Notes: a model not told the origin generated them from the sequence alone. DNA of 64,000 nucleotides from Pseudozyma flocculosa PF-1 (GCF_000417875.1 NW_006920871.1:347950-411949); one strand, 5' to 3'; positions 12,157 through 22,483 are shown, counted from the stretch's first letter. Numbers and translations are program-made.

Positions 12157-12466
12157 CGGATGGTGGCCTGTGCGTGCTTCGTCTCTTTCTCCACATCCCC
12201 GGTCGCCCGCCCTCGCGACGACGACGACGAAATCGACGTCGACCGACCTCAACACCCGCCACCCCTTTCGCCAGCGCCAGCATCAGGCCAGAGTAGTCGT
12301 TCTTCGTCCTCCTTTCCTTCGGGGCAACACGACCGCCATCGAGAACCGCACACGGGCCGCTCAACCCTCTACCTCTCCTCTCAACTCGAGGTCACAGGAC
12401 CCCGGCCCTACGGCACTCTCCGCCTTTCGCTACCGCATTCCCGGCAGCGAGCCTGCCCACTCCACC
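4118..12466. other. 8.3 kb gene-poor divergent intergenic region
   Basis: It separates TF1 (leftward) from the M28 peptidase gene (rightward). Open frames exist on both strands but none shows a domain, plausible composition or joinable exons, and most are Arg/Pro/Gly-rich shadows of GC-rich DNA. About 4480-5460 is strongly purine-rich on the plus strand, so CT-rich on the TF1 coding strand, which fits a long leader or promoter. There is a (TCG)n run near 6225-6248, a degenerate GTCGT/GTCGA tract near 11340-11380, a CAGGC-rich stretch at 7230-7400 and a GGCA microsatellite at 12119. No tRNA-like B box was noticed. Non-coding transcripts cannot be excluded. Confidence 0.6.
12119..12157. repeat. 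(GGCA)9 microsatellite
   Basis: Nine perfect GGCA units plus a partial unit, about 310 bp upstream of the M28 peptidase start codon, probably in its promoter or leader. Related CAGGC-rich low-complexity DNA recurs in several other intergenic spaces of the window. Confidence 0.95.
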
Positions 12467-12573
12467 ATGCCACGCCACGCCAAGCATCAGCAACGAGCGG
12501 GCTTCGGTCTCCGCGCCGTCCTCGCACTCGCCCTCGCCCTCGGATCCGCAGCAACGCTGGCCCTCCCCGCTGC

Positions 12574-12614
<41 letters not shown>

Positions 12615-14206
12615 ACCTGCTGTCGGCCCACGACCTTCAGGACAGCGACGCCGGTCGTGCCGGCTGCCTGATCGAGACGGCCGAAATCTATGCAGAGAGC
12701 ACCGAGGAAGCCCGTCCGCTCTGGAAGATCCACCGTCTTGGCGACAGTCCATCCTGCCAAGGTCGAGCCCAGTACCATGCTCAGAGCGATGAGGCCACCA
12801 TCTTGCTAGAGTCGAGCGGTGGCACGGCCACTGCAAGCTCAGTGCTCCTAGCCACCCGCGAGGCCATCGAGTCTCCCACCGCCGGCGAGATCGAATCGAG
12901 CTGGGTCACTCGTCTTCGCGAAGCCCTCCGATCGTCCGGCAACTGCACTCCGCGCGGCTCGACGGCCGGCGACGAGGCGCCCCGCTTCGTCAGCCAGCAG
13001 CAGGTCGGTCTTCAGCTCCGAATCACCGTCGACGGCGACGAGGGCCACGTCTGCGCGGCGTCGTCCTCGCGAAGCGCAGTGGAGCTGCTCGATGCTGCGC
13101 CCGACTTTGCCCTTCTCCTGGTCAACGACAACGCGATGCTGGCCCGCATCGATACTCTGCTCCCGCGCGATGTTCGCGTCCGCCGACTCGACTTCCGACC
13201 CACGCCCGCCGCCGTCAAGAGCGTGGAGGGCAACGGCGACGACATTCCCAAACCTGAGCCGCACTACGGCCGAGCTCGGTACAACCCGCTGGTCGACGAC
13301 ATCATCTCTTCGAGCGCGTTCGACGTCGATTGCCTGCGCAAGGACGTCCGCATCCTCACCGGCGAGGACCGCCAGCCGCACGCGACCTGGACATCGAGGC
13401 ACAGCTCCACCTACGGCGCCGACCAGGCCGCCAGCTGGATCCGCGACCAGCTCGCCGATTCGCTCGGCACCCTGCCCGGCGTCAACTGCTCTCTGCAGCG
13501 CTACGACGCCTACTTCTCTCCCAACGTCGTCTGTACCATCCCGGCGCGCCGCGGCGCGCACGAGCACGAGCACCGAGCTTCGTCAGAGGAAGGCCACAAA
13601 GAGCCCGGATTGGTCCTCGTGTCGGCCCACTACGACAGCCGGGGAACCTTTGGCGAGACGGCGGCGCCGGGCGGAGACGACGACGGGTCGGGCACCACGG
13701 CACTCCTCGCCATTGCCCGCGCGCTGGGACGACGTTCTGTGGCGTTTGCCTCGCCCGTCCACCTCGTCGCCTTCTCTGGCGAAGAGCAGGGTCTGGTCGG
13801 CTCGCAGCACTACGCCAAGCTGCTGCGCGAAGACAAGGCGGACGTCAGGCTGGCGCTGCAGATGGACATGCTGGCCTACCGCGCGCCGTTTGAGCCGATG
13901 CAGCTCGCCTTCCCGGACCGCCTCTCGACGCGCACCGCCACCGCCCACGTCCGCAAGCTGGCGCAGATCTACGTGCCGGAGCTCGTCGTGGGCTACACGC
14001 CCGCCTGCTGCTCCGACCACCAGAGCTTCTGGGAGCAGGGCTTCCCCGCCACCTGGGTGTTTGAGCGCAACGGGCCCATCGCCGACCCCATGTACCACAA
14101 CAGCGGCGACGTGAGCGAGCGAGAGGGCTACGACTTGCACCAGCTTCGCGCTGCCGCCCGCGTCGTGGCCGCCGCGCTGCTCGACGTCGCCGGCTTCTAC
14201 CTGTAG
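12467..14206 (+). CDS. Secreted M28-family zinc aminopeptidase
   Basis: A 579-residue M28 peptidase, most like secreted leucine-type aminopeptidases that release N-terminal residues outside the cell or in the vacuole. The ATG at 12467 has a good context (CCACCATGCC) and opens a signal peptide (hydrophobic core about 16-33), immediately followed by 13 consecutive Ser. The metallopeptidase domain is at about 310-579. It carries the five zinc ligand positions: His388 in HYDS, Asp in DDDGSG (404-409), Glu440 in GEEQG with Glu439 as the likely general base, Asp467 in QMDML and His518 in SDHQSF. The adjacent CysCys (514-515) before SDH is typical of this subgroup. About 250 residues between signal and catalytic domain may be a propeptide and are not recognisable. 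No intron is needed. The gene converges with the NmrA-like gene. Confidence 0.93.
12575..12613 (+). repeat. (TCG)13 in-frame Ser tract
   Basis: Thirteen perfect TCG codons just after the signal peptide of the M28 peptidase. A pure codon repeat of this length is prone to slippage, so its length may vary between strains without breaking the frame. Confidence 0.95.
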
Positions 14207-14944
14207 ATGCCATGTTAAGAAGCGGGAGATGGGAGTCAGAGAATACACCATCGTTAACGCCGAACGCCACTACCTGCCCTGCTTTGATCGTGCGACTGCG
14301 AGAGGGTGAGGGAAAGACCAGCGTGGACTTGGCTGCTGTCTGGACGCGATGTTGACCGTGAGGCGATGGGATGTCCCGACCTTGCGAGAGCCCTTCCTCG
14401 ATCTCAGAAACGTGATGCGCAAGCCGATGAAAGCGGGTATCTAGGTAGTTGGACGAAGGTGCTGACTCACGGACAGAGTTGCCTCGCAGCAGCAGTAGCC
14501 GATGTCGCCCGGCGCCCTCGTCTCGTCGTGCGACCTGATCTCGGATTGTGGGCGCGGGGAAGGAGATGACCGCGAGCCTTGCAAGGGGCGGCCAGGGCGG
14601 AGGCCGGGACGGGGCCTGAGAATGCGGTTCGGGCGAAAGTCTGAGACGACGGTGAAGATGGTGGGTGGGAAGGAAGGAGGGAAGGTCAGATTCGCTCCTG
14701 GCTAGAACGGGCGCTGCTGCGAGCTTTCGAGGAGACGTGCGCACGAGCCCCTTTCGTCTCTCAGGCCGTCCGCGAGAATCCGCACACGGTTAGCGTACGC
14801 ACGCACTCGGACAGGAAGATGGATGGGGTATCACGGCTCTCGATTCCGCATTCTGGCTAAGCTACCTGGTGACAAGAGGCGGGTGTAGCAGGAACGAAGA
14901 ACCAGGGCCTGGGCCTGGGCCAGAGGGTGAGCGTGCGCGCGCGC
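14207..14944. other. Convergent intergenic spacer
   Basis: A 738 bp spacer between the stop codons of two convergent genes (M28 peptidase and NmrA-like oxidoreductase). It should hold both 3' untranslated regions. No coding signal was seen. Confidence 0.6.
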
Positions 14945-15817
14945 TCAGAGGAGCTGCTCGAGGCTAGTGACGCTAGGCTTGAAGCCGACGGCGTCGTTGT
15001 CGACCTCAAAGTCGCCCGCCCCGGCGGCGATGGCCCAGCGTACGATATAGGCGGCGGCGGTGAAGGGGTCGGTGTCCTTGTCGTCTGCCTTCGCCTTGGC
15101 ATCGGCGATCGAGACATTCTCCACGCGCAGCTCGATGCCCCTTGCGCGCTCGGCGGCCTGGATGGCGTGGCGCCACGTCGTCTTGAAGCTCTGCAGCCTC
15201 AGCGCGCGGTTCTCGAGCTGCTCGGCGGGCAGCGTGGTGAGGACGTGGGCGAGGAACGCACCGACGTCGCGCTCGGCCGAGACGACGAGGCGGCGGTCGA
15301 GGTCGCCGACGACCTGGACGGTGCGCCTGTCAAAGTCGAAGCCGATAAAGGGGCTGTAGAGGTAGTCCCCGAAGGCGTTGTTGACGATGCGGAGGTAGGG
15401 CAGCCCGATGCGCTCGAGGTGGTCGTAGGCGACGCCCTTGCCCCTCCAGAAGGCGGGGAGGCGCCCCGCGTCGTCGCGCGGGATGAGGTCCATGTCGGTG
15501 GAAAAGTCCGAGGGGACAAAGAGGCGGACGCCCGCCCGCTTTGCGGCGTCGGCGAGCTGGATCTGGTCCCCGTCCAGCGCCGCCCCGCCGCCGAGGGTCG
15601 AGATGACGACCTCGACGCCGTCGAGCGCCGCGGCGAGGCCCGACGCGTCGTTGTAGTCGATCGCCACCACCTTGGCCGCCTCCAGGCCCGGCTTGGCGGC
15701 AGAGGTGCGCGAGAGGATCTTGACGTCGAGGTTGGCAGAGAGGAGGGCTTCGGCGATCGGCTTGCCGATGTGTCCGACGCCGGCGATGGCAATCTTGGAG
15801 TAGGTAGGGCTCGGCAT
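14945..15817 (-). CDS. NmrA/isoflavone-reductase-like NAD(P)-binding protein
   Basis: A 290-residue single-domain protein of the atypical short-chain dehydrogenase group (NmrA, isoflavone and phenylcoumaran benzylic ether reductases), close to the usual length of about 300. The Rossmann motif GVGHIG lies at 13-18 after a hydrophobic beta strand. VVISTLGGG and FVPSDFSTDMD are typical later elements, and RGKGVAYDHLERIGLPY resembles the reductase segment that carries a conserved Lys. Such proteins reduce small aromatic or quinone-like substrates, or act as NADP(H) sensors; the substrate cannot be told from sequence. The ATG at 15817 (MPSPTYSK) places the Rossmann fold at the usual distance from the N terminus, whereas an in-frame ATG 13 codons upstream adds residues of no recognisable use. 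A TATA-like box lies 161 bp upstream. No intron. Confidence 0.85.
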   Translation of the reverse strand: MPSPTYSKIAIAGVGHIGKPIAEALLSANLDVKILSRTSAAKPGLEAAKVVAIDYNDASGLAAALDGVEVVISTLGGGAALDGDQIQLADAAKRAGVRLFVPSDFSTDMDLIPRDDAGRLPAFWRGKGVAYDHLERIGLPYLRIVNNAFGDYLYSPFIGFDFDRRTVQVVGDLDRRLVVSAERDVGAFLAHVLTTLPAEQLENRALRLQSFKTTWRHAIQAAERARGIELRVENVSIADAKAKADDKDTDPFTAAAYIVRWAIAAGAGDFEVDNDAVGFKPSVTSLEQLL

Positions 15818-15977
15818 GGTACGAGTGTGCTGAACAGGTGTTCTTGAGATGATCAAATTCCGCGAGAGAGAGGGAGAATGGCTCGAGCGATGGGCACGAG
15901 GCTAGGAGGCTGGCTTGCTGCTTGGAGATTGTTGGTGTTGAGCTTGAGATGCCATTGCCTCGTCCCTCGAGCCTCCG

Positions 15978-15984
15978 CTTTATA
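15978..15984 (-). promoter_or_regulatory. TATA-like box of the NmrA-like gene
   Basis: TATAAAG on the minus strand, 161 bp upstream of the start codon. The spacing is normal for a fungal promoter with a leader of about 100 bases. Confidence 0.45.
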
Positions 15985-17575
15985 CCATCGCGCTTCCATT
16001 GATGGGCTCGGCGGGTGCAAGGTGGGAGCGGACGACGGTGCAGGGGTGAGCCGCCACACTATCTCCGTCAACGAGCTGGAGGGACTACGTAATGCCGGGA
16101 TCGTGAACCCGAGCGAAGCTCAAACCCGGCTGGCCGCGTCATCCCGTTAGCTCCGGAGCAGGTCAGTCGGGCGGACGGGACATTGCGAGCTGGATACCGC
16201 CGGTGAGTACGTAGGGTAGGATGGGATTCGCGGCGGCGAGCAAGAACGGCAACGGCTGATGGAGTTATCTGATCCGTAGATGACGATGGGCAGAGCCGAT
16301 AACGGTGGTGGTGGGCGTGGGGCAGTGTCCCGCTGATCAGGCAGACCGGATGGTCTCATGATGCGAGTTGCGGTGTTGCGTGCCGGTGCGAGCAGGAAGG
16401 TGCGGCTGGTCAATCCGGCCAGCGGAGGTCCGGAGTTTAGAGCAAGGTGTCCGGACGTATGAGAGAGAGAGAGGCGGGACCCTGGCCCTTGGAACGTTGA
16501 ATGGCGTGCCAGCGGAGGCATCCTCCATCCCACTGACCCGGCGGTATCCTATCAGTTGGTGGATGGCGGAGTCGACTTCGGACATCGTCGTCGTCGTCGT
16601 CGTCATCGCAGCTTAGCGTCGAAGCATCTCGAACTGCCACCTTCTCATCTCGGCGAGGCCAACACAGGCAGGCAAGCAGGCAAGCCGTCGTTTCGGCATC
16701 GGCATCGGGTTCGCATCGGTCCCCGCGAGGACGGGGATAAGCAGACAAGCTCTCGCACACAGCCTCGGATGACGTGCAGGTGCGGCGCTGGCCTGGACTG
16801 GCCGACGCGGCAACATCGTCGAGGTGGCGGGTATGGAGGGCTAACGGAGGACTGACTTTGCCGTGCGAGCGCAGCAGCGGGTGTGCCTGGCAATCTCCGA
16901 AGATGGCATGTGGGGCATACCGAATCGAGCGACCAGCAACGACCATCGCTGCGGTGTGTGGATCCATGTTGCTTGTCTAGCCGCTTTCGTCGGAGATAGG
17001 GGACGAGCGGCGGTTGGGGTCGTGGCCGTCATTGATGACGGGAGGCTGAGGTGTCGCTGGGTGCCAGGCACAACCAGGTAGCCGCCAGCCAGACAGGCAG
17101 GCAAGCATTCACACGGCAGACAGAGTTGAGCGGCAGGTATCGATCGATTGATCAAGGAAAGTCGAAAAACAAGGTAGCGAACAAAGGTAGGTGGCGAAGA
17201 TGGTCGAAGCAGTGGTGGAAGAGGTAAAAGAGAAGGAGAGGGGGGAGAAAGGAGGAATGTACAGCGAGAACTTGCGATCCAGGCCATCTGTCGACCACGG
17301 AGGGTAACGACATGAACCATGCACCGCACCCATTCCCATCGTCCCACCCGCCGAGAACGCCGCAGGCAGGGAGCCACGCCGACCCGGCGTCCTACGATGC
17401 CACCCCCCGAAGAGGGAGCAGAGAACAGCCGGATCAAGGCAGGCCCGCCCAGCCGGGGCGCCCGTCGACGTTGAAAGGTTGGTGGTGTTGCGTCTCCGTC
17501 GTTTTGCTCTTTACGGCCTCGTACAGTCATCGATAGACGTCGATCCGAGGAAGGAGTCCATCTGGTGAAGAGGTG

Positions 17576-17583
17576 CTTTTATA
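17576..17583 (-). promoter_or_regulatory. Orphan TATA box on minus strand
   Basis: TATAAAAG on the minus strand with a CT-rich block about 300-420 bp downstream, a layout common in fungal promoters. The next recognised minus-strand start codon is 1.76 kb away, so either an unrecognised transcript starts here or the match is chance. Confidence 0.25.
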
Positions 17584-18025
17584 GAGGACGGGGGTCGCCG
17601 TACATTTGTACGGCTAGCGTTAAGGAGAGAGAGAAGGAAGGTTGGGCGGTGCGTCCTGGATCTTATACCCCCCCACTCTCGCGGCTGCGGTGAGGGCAGC
17701 CCCCCTCTCTCTGCTGCGAGGAATTTTTTTCTTCTTTCCCGCCGAGGGTCGGCCTGCTTCCAGCTCGGAAGTCGGAGGCGGGCCAGCCAGCCAGCCGGCA
17801 GTCGGTCGCTCCCGATGGCGTGGGCAGGTGGGCTGGCTGGCTGCACGACATCATCGGGCACACGGACCGACCGCTCGACCTCGGCCGGCGACGGCTTCAA
17901 ACGACTGCTCCGAGGGGTGGCAAGATGGAGACTCATGCTAGATGGCGCTGGAGATAACTGACTAGTCACGACGGGATGCATAAGGTACCGTACTCTGCGG
18001 CAGGACGGCCGGATCAGGTCGGGCA

Positions 18026-21000
18026 TCACTGCGAGTCGAGCCTCCGCTTCTGGCCCTTGCTGCGGTCGGGAGCCACGAGGCCCTTGGAGCGGAACCTGGC
18101 GGCCTGCATCTGGTTGAGGCGGTGGACCTCGGCCGCCTCCTCCTCCTCCTCCTCTTCCTTCGCGGTGAGCGGACGGCGGCTCCCTGACAACGACGACGAC
18201 GGCGGTGTCGATGCTGCAGCGCCCGCCACCTGAGCCTCGCTTTCTCCCCCATTCTCGGCCTGCCTCGATGCAGCCGCCGCCGCTGCGGCCAGCAGCTTCA
18301 GGCGAAAGTCCGACTCGCCCTCGCCCAAATCGAGGGCAAACGTGCCGTCGGCAAACTCGATCAGCTGAGCGCCGGCCGGAAGCTCCCCTATCCCCTCGCC
18401 GAGCTGTGCATCGCCGTCGCAAGGGTGCTCGGCGTCGCAGGTGGGCGCCTCGCCGTCGTCGCTGCGAGCCGTCGCGCCCCCCGCGACGTCGCTCCCACTC
18501 TTGCCGCCGCCGCCGCGGGTGGGCACCAGCTTGTCCCAGTCGACGCCGCCGAGCAGGCCCTTGAGCGTCGACTTGAGCGCGTCGGCGCCCAGGGTCTCGA
18601 TCAGGCTACTGGCCACCACCACCTTGGCGTTCTTCTGCCGCCAGATGTCGTACACGGCGTGCTTCTGGTTGTTGGTCAGGCCGCCGTACTCGCCCCCCTC
18701 GCCGCCGCTGTACGCCGCGGACCCGTCTCCGTCATTGCCCGCTGCCTGTGCCGCTGCCTGCCTGGGCCCGTTCCAGAACCGACGGCTCCCCTGCCCGGGG
18801 ACGGCCCATTGGCCCTTCTTGGGCGCCAGCAGCGGGTGCGCCTCGGTGGTGAAGACGTACTCGTCCAGCGAGACGAGCTCCGGCGGCGAAAAGAGGAGGT
18901 AGTAGTACTTGAAGGTCTCGGCGAAGGTGAAGCTCTCCATACTGTCGGTCCAGTCGGCGGGGACGCTGTGCACGTCATGGATGGCAGAGAAGCCGGCGTC
19001 GGTCATGGCGTGGTAGACCCACGAGGCGAACATCTGCCATCCGCGCTCCTGCCACTGGACGTCGCCCGTGATGCGCCACATGTAAAAGACGCTCTCGATC
19101 GTCTCTGGTCGGTTGAGGTAGTGGCCCGCCGACGACGAGACGCCGACCAGCGGCGATCCGCGCGCCTTGCCGCGCCGCTGCGTGCCGTCCTCGAGGCTGA
19201 TGAGGTGGAAGCGCGAGGAGTCGTCGGAGGCGTAGAAGACGAGGTGCTCGGGCCCCAGCCCGGTCGCCGAGCTGTTGTAGGCCCAGTAGCAGGTCTCGGT
19301 GAAGGCGGTGGCCAGGTCGACGTCGCCTCGGCGCTCCGGCATCAGCCGCGCGCCCAGGCCCAGCATGCCGCCGCTGAAGCAGGTGAGGTGCTCGAGCTTC
19401 GACGTGAAGCGGCCATAGGAGCGTTCGCCGATGTTGAGCAGCCGCACGCCAGGCACCGTGTCGACCTCCTGCATCAGGAAGAACTTGGCCGAGTCGATCG
19501 CGTCGCCGTACATGCGCGGGTACTGCGGCAGCTTGCCGCCCAGCAGCTGGTGCTCCTTGATCAGGTACTCGTAGTACGAGTCGGCCATGCCGCCGAAGCG
19601 GTAGGAGCCGTACAGCGTGCGGCGGTCCGGGTAGAGGGTCGTCGACAGCAGCGTGCCCGGCCGACCGTCCCTGGTCATGTTGTGGTCGAGCCAGTCGGTC
19701 GAGCGCTGCACCCGGTCAAAGTAGGTGCGGTTGCCCGTCACCTGCCACAGCCGCGTGAACTCGAGCAGCATGCTGCCTGCCTCGGCCAGGACCACGCTCC
19801 CCTGCTGTCGCGGCGGCGCGTACGGCCGCTCCACCTCGGGTTCCGACGTCGACGACGATGCAAAGGGTTTGGGCATCTTGATCCGGCCGACGGGCACGCC
19901 AGTGGCCGTGTCAAACGCCGGCAAAATGAGCTGCGCCAGCTCCTCGGCGCGGTCGCGCATCAGCGTATCGCCGCTCAGGTCATAGGCCGACAGGAAGCCG
20001 CCGAGGTAGCGGATGGCCGTCTCGAAGACGGGGATGCGACCGTCGGCTGCACCGTAGGCACTGCGATCACCCGCGACCAGGGTAAAGTCGATGTCGCGGA
20101 CATGCTGGCGTGCCAGGTCGTACTGGTCTGGCAGATCCATGACGAGGAGCGTGTCGAGGGCGTCGACGATGGTGGCGCCCCAGCCATTGAAGTTGTCCTG
20201 CGCCCGCTTGCTGACTGGCCGCAGCTCATCGTGGCCCCAGGCGTGCTTCTTGTAGCCCTCCCAGGCGTGCAGAAAGGCGTTGCGGACCAGCCTCTGCCGG
20301 TACGCGTTGAGCTCATCGCGCGCCGGGTCATTGCGATGGCCCGAGTGCTTCCTCGGGTCCGTGAAAGCGTGCTGCACCTTCGGCAGCGGACGGCCTCGGG
20401 AGGCTGCACCCAACTCGGCGAGCGGCGGGCGCCAGCTGTCCCACGGCGGTGGCCGCCAATCTTCTTCGACCGGCTGCCGCTCCGGCCGCTGAGCATCGCG
20501 CATGGTCGAGTTGGATCGGGCGTACCAGGCCCGCTTCGGCCACATCTCGGGCTTGATCTTGGGGGCCTTGGGCGGTTGAGGAGGCGGGACCAGCACCGGC
20601 TCTCGCTCCAGCACGCCGCGGAGGTGTGTAGGCAGCTCCCCGCGGTGTGGATCGAAGTCCGCATAGAGCTGGCTGGCGACATCGACGTCGGCGCTGAATG
20701 CTGTCGGATCGAGGGCGGCGGGGAAGACAGCCGGAGTGACGGGCTGCACTTGGAATGAGATGTTGGCACCGAGGCGCGGATCGCTGCTCGATACGAGGTT
20801 GCTGCCGTCAGAGGAGCCAGGAATGGGGTATGGCGATGCCGAAGCCGAGGCAGGGGCTGACCCCGCTGCTGACGGCGCTGCCGGCGATGGCGCGACATCC
20901 GAGGCAGGTCCAGCCGACGCGGCTCCGGGTCTCGAGGAGGAGTGATCTGGCGGGTTCCATCGCCAGCTCTGCCAGTCGCTCTCCTTGATGCTGCGGTACG

Positions 21001-21616
21001 AGTCGAGCTGGGAAATGTAGGGGCCGACCAGCTGGAGCTGGACGTAGAGCGAGAGGGCGACCAAGGCGAGCGTGGCGGCTCGCTTGTGCCTAGACGCCCA
21101 GGACACGAGGGCCGAAGTCATCGTCGGCCGACACAGCAATGGAGTGGCACGTAGGCGAGAGCCGCGAGGGAGGTCGTGGTTGCCACTCGCGCCACCGCCA
21201 GCACGTCTGCTGTGTTCGAAGCCGTTGAGGTGGTCGTCGGAGGCAGCAGAACTACTGATGGAAGACCAGTTCGATAGCCCTTGAGCCGCATGCCGGCTCG
21301 AGATACCGGGGTCGGGACTGCCATGTGAAGGCAGCGGTAGCCTCCAGTGGCCAGCGACGGTCGACCTCGGTCTGCTAGTCGCCTCACGCGGTGCTGGGCT
21401 CGAGGCTGCGACGCTGGCTGCGGTGCGGTGACGGAGGCTCGAGGTACGAGAGTCGGTGCGATAGTCGTCCTGAAGGGGGATGAGGCTCAGCTCGTCGTCG
21501 GCAGAGGCGTCCGGATCGGAACGTGCCGTCGGGCTGTGGGGAACGGCGAGAGGCGGCGTCGCGGTCGTCTGGCCCTGAGAGGTGTCTTCGACTCCGGCCG
21601 ACCCGTCCATGGCCAT
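18026..21616 (-). CDS. GH47 class I alpha-1,2-mannosidase, type II membrane form
   Basis: A 1196-residue intronless enzyme that should trim alpha-1,2-linked mannose from N-glycans in the ER or Golgi lumen. A long Ser-rich cytosolic tail (1-175) precedes a single membrane segment at about 179-201, giving type II topology, then a Pro/Ala-rich stem. The GH47 catalytic domain spans about 420-930, with the acidic residues expected of the family: Glu464 in GHDELRP, Asp679 in ADSYYEYL and Glu838 in PETIES, plus the calcium-binding Thr924 in TTEAHP. The last 270 residues lie beyond the normal end of the fold; they contain acidic and Ala-rich stretches, a run of Glu and a basic end. The start at 21616 (MAMDGSAG) has a second ATG two codons later. 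A related secreted GH47 gene lies just upstream on the same strand. ER mannosidase I versus Golgi mannosidase versus EDEM-like role is not decided. Confidence 0.93.
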   Translation of the reverse strand: MAMDGSAGVEDTSQGQTTATPPLAVPHSPTARSDPDASADDELSLIPLQDDYRTDSRTSSLRHRTAASVAASSPAPREATSRPRSTVAGHWRLPLPSHGSPDPGISSRHAAQGLSNWSSISSSAASDDHLNGFEHSRRAGGGASGNHDLPRGSRLRATPLLCRPTMTSALVSWASRHKRAATLALVALSLYVQLQLVGPYISQLDSYRSIKESDWQSWRWNPPDHSSSRPGAASAGPASDVAPSPAAPSAAGSAPASASASPYPIPGSSDGSNLVSSSDPRLGANISFQVQPVTPAVFPAALDPTAFSADVDVASQLYADFDPHRGELPTHLRGVLEREPVLVPPPQPPKAPKIKPEMWPKRAWYARSNSTMRDAQRPERQPVEEDWRPPPWDSWRPPLAELGAASRGRPLPKVQHAFTDPRKHSGHRNDPARDELNAYRQRLVRNAFLHAWEGYKKHAWGHDELRPVSKRAQDNFNGWGATIVDALDTLLVMDLPDQYDLARQHVRDIDFTLVAGDRSAYGAADGRIPVFETAIRYLGGFLSAYDLSGDTLMRDRAEELAQLILPAFDTATGVPVGRIKMPKPFASSSTSEPEVERPYAPPRQQGSVVLAEAGSMLLEFTRLWQVTGNRTYFDRVQRSTDWLDHNMTRDGRPGTLLSTTLYPDRRTLYGSYRFGGMADSYYEYLIKEHQLLGGKLPQYPRMYGDAIDSAKFFLMQEVDTVPGVRLLNIGERSYGRFTSKLEHLTCFSGGMLGLGARLMPERRGDVDLATAFTETCYWAYNSSATGLGPEHLVFYASDDSSRFHLISLEDGTQRRGKARGSPLVGVSSSAGHYLNRPETIESVFYMWRITGDVQWQERGWQMFASWVYHAMTDAGFSAIHDVHSVPADWTDSMESFTFAETFKYYYLLFSPPELVSLDEYVFTTEAHPLLAPKKGQWAVPGQGSRRFWNGPRQAAAQAAGNDGDGSAAYSGGEGGEYGGLTNNQKHAVYDIWRQKNAKVVVASSLIETLGADALKSTLKGLLGGVDWDKLVPTRGGGGKSGSDVAGGATARSDDGEAPTCDAEHPCDGDAQLGEGIGELPAGAQLIEFADGTFALDLGEGESDFRLKLLAAAAAAASRQAENGGESEAQVAGAAASTPPSSSLSGSRRPLTAKEEEEEEEAAEVHRLNQMQAARFRSKGLVAPDRSKGQKRRLDSQ

Positions 21617-22483
21617 GGCATGCAGCGACGGAGAAGTGCGGAGAGGCCGAGACGGTATAGGCGGGCGGTGCCGACGACGAGTCTCGGGAGGGCCCGAGCA
21701 GTGTGTCCGGCGCTGGGTCCAGAAGCTATGACCGGATCCTCAGCGTCGTCGACGATCCGAGTAAAGCGGCATGCGGCCGAAGCTGCAGCACGAGGCCCTT
21801 GAAGAGGTGTAGAGGTGCAGGGGGGCGGTACCGCAAGATGGGGATGCTGGTGATGTTGCCGGTCCGAGGCGGTCGGCACGAAGCCTTGAAGCTCGACCGA
21901 CCTACCGAGGTCGGAAGAGGGCTACGACGATGCCACGCTGGGGCCGCAGTCCTGCAGCCGGTCGAGGAGGGCGGGCTCGTCGTGGGAGATGGCAAAACTC
22001 GCGCAAGAGGGGCAGGCGGCGAAGACTGAAGAAGGAGCAGAAGGCCAAAGACCAAAGTGACGAGCGGGCTGCCTTGCTGGCCGAGCGTACGGCCGGTGGT
22101 CGTCTGGGAGGGGCAAGCAGCAGGCAGCGCACGCCCCCACGCGTCCATGCGCCCCCGCAGACACGCTTCGGGACCCGGGCCGAACGACCAGCGCAACGCA
22201 ACGCAACAACCGCCACGGCCTTCTGTCCGCCCATCCGAACCCGCACTCGCACACGCACGCCTGCAGGCGGCCATTTGTGGGCCAATTCCCGTTGCATGCC
22301 ACCGCCGCGAGCACACAAACAAGCGGACCGGCCGCGATTGTCACCATGACTACTGCCCTCTATGGAGGTTAACACAAGACGGAGCGAATGGAGCGAGGGG
22401 AGCGGTGACGGCGGGAAACAGACGGAGCAGGGAAGACAGGGGGGCGAGAGGGGGAGCGCGGAACCGACAGCGTGCGGCCGGCC
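21617..22483. other. Spacer between the two GH47 genes
   Basis: An 867 bp stretch holding the promoter of the membrane GH47 gene and the 3' end of the secreted one. It contains a short GCAAC repeat at 22188-22209 that recurs exactly at 49266-49287. No gene was seen. Confidence 0.55.

Larger units (their letters stand above)
15818..18025. other. 2.2 kb intergenic region
   Basis: It lies between two minus-strand genes, downstream of the membrane GH47 gene and upstream of the NmrA-like gene. No recognisable protein was found. It contains a short GTC repeat near 16584-16603, the TATA-like box at 15978, and a second consensus TATA box with a CT-rich stretch on the minus strand (17576-17583 and about 17160-17280) that no gene found here explains. 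Confidence 0.5.

Noticed and set aside
12119..12157. CRISPR-like array
   Set aside because: A simple GGCA microsatellite without spacers, in a eukaryote.
4118..12466. tRNA or 5S rRNA genes in the gene-poor stretch
   Set aside because: I looked for B-box-like GGTTCGA and its complement; the one near 8763-8773 lacks the rest of the consensus. A tRNAscan-SE run would settle it.
16437..16967. 176-codon minus-strand frame with an Asp run
   Set aside because: The Asp run is a translated (GTC)n repeat and the rest has no protein-like pattern.
18425..20758. 777-codon open frame antisense to the membrane GH47 gene
   Set aside because: A shadow of GC-rich codons; the minus strand carries all GH47 motifs.
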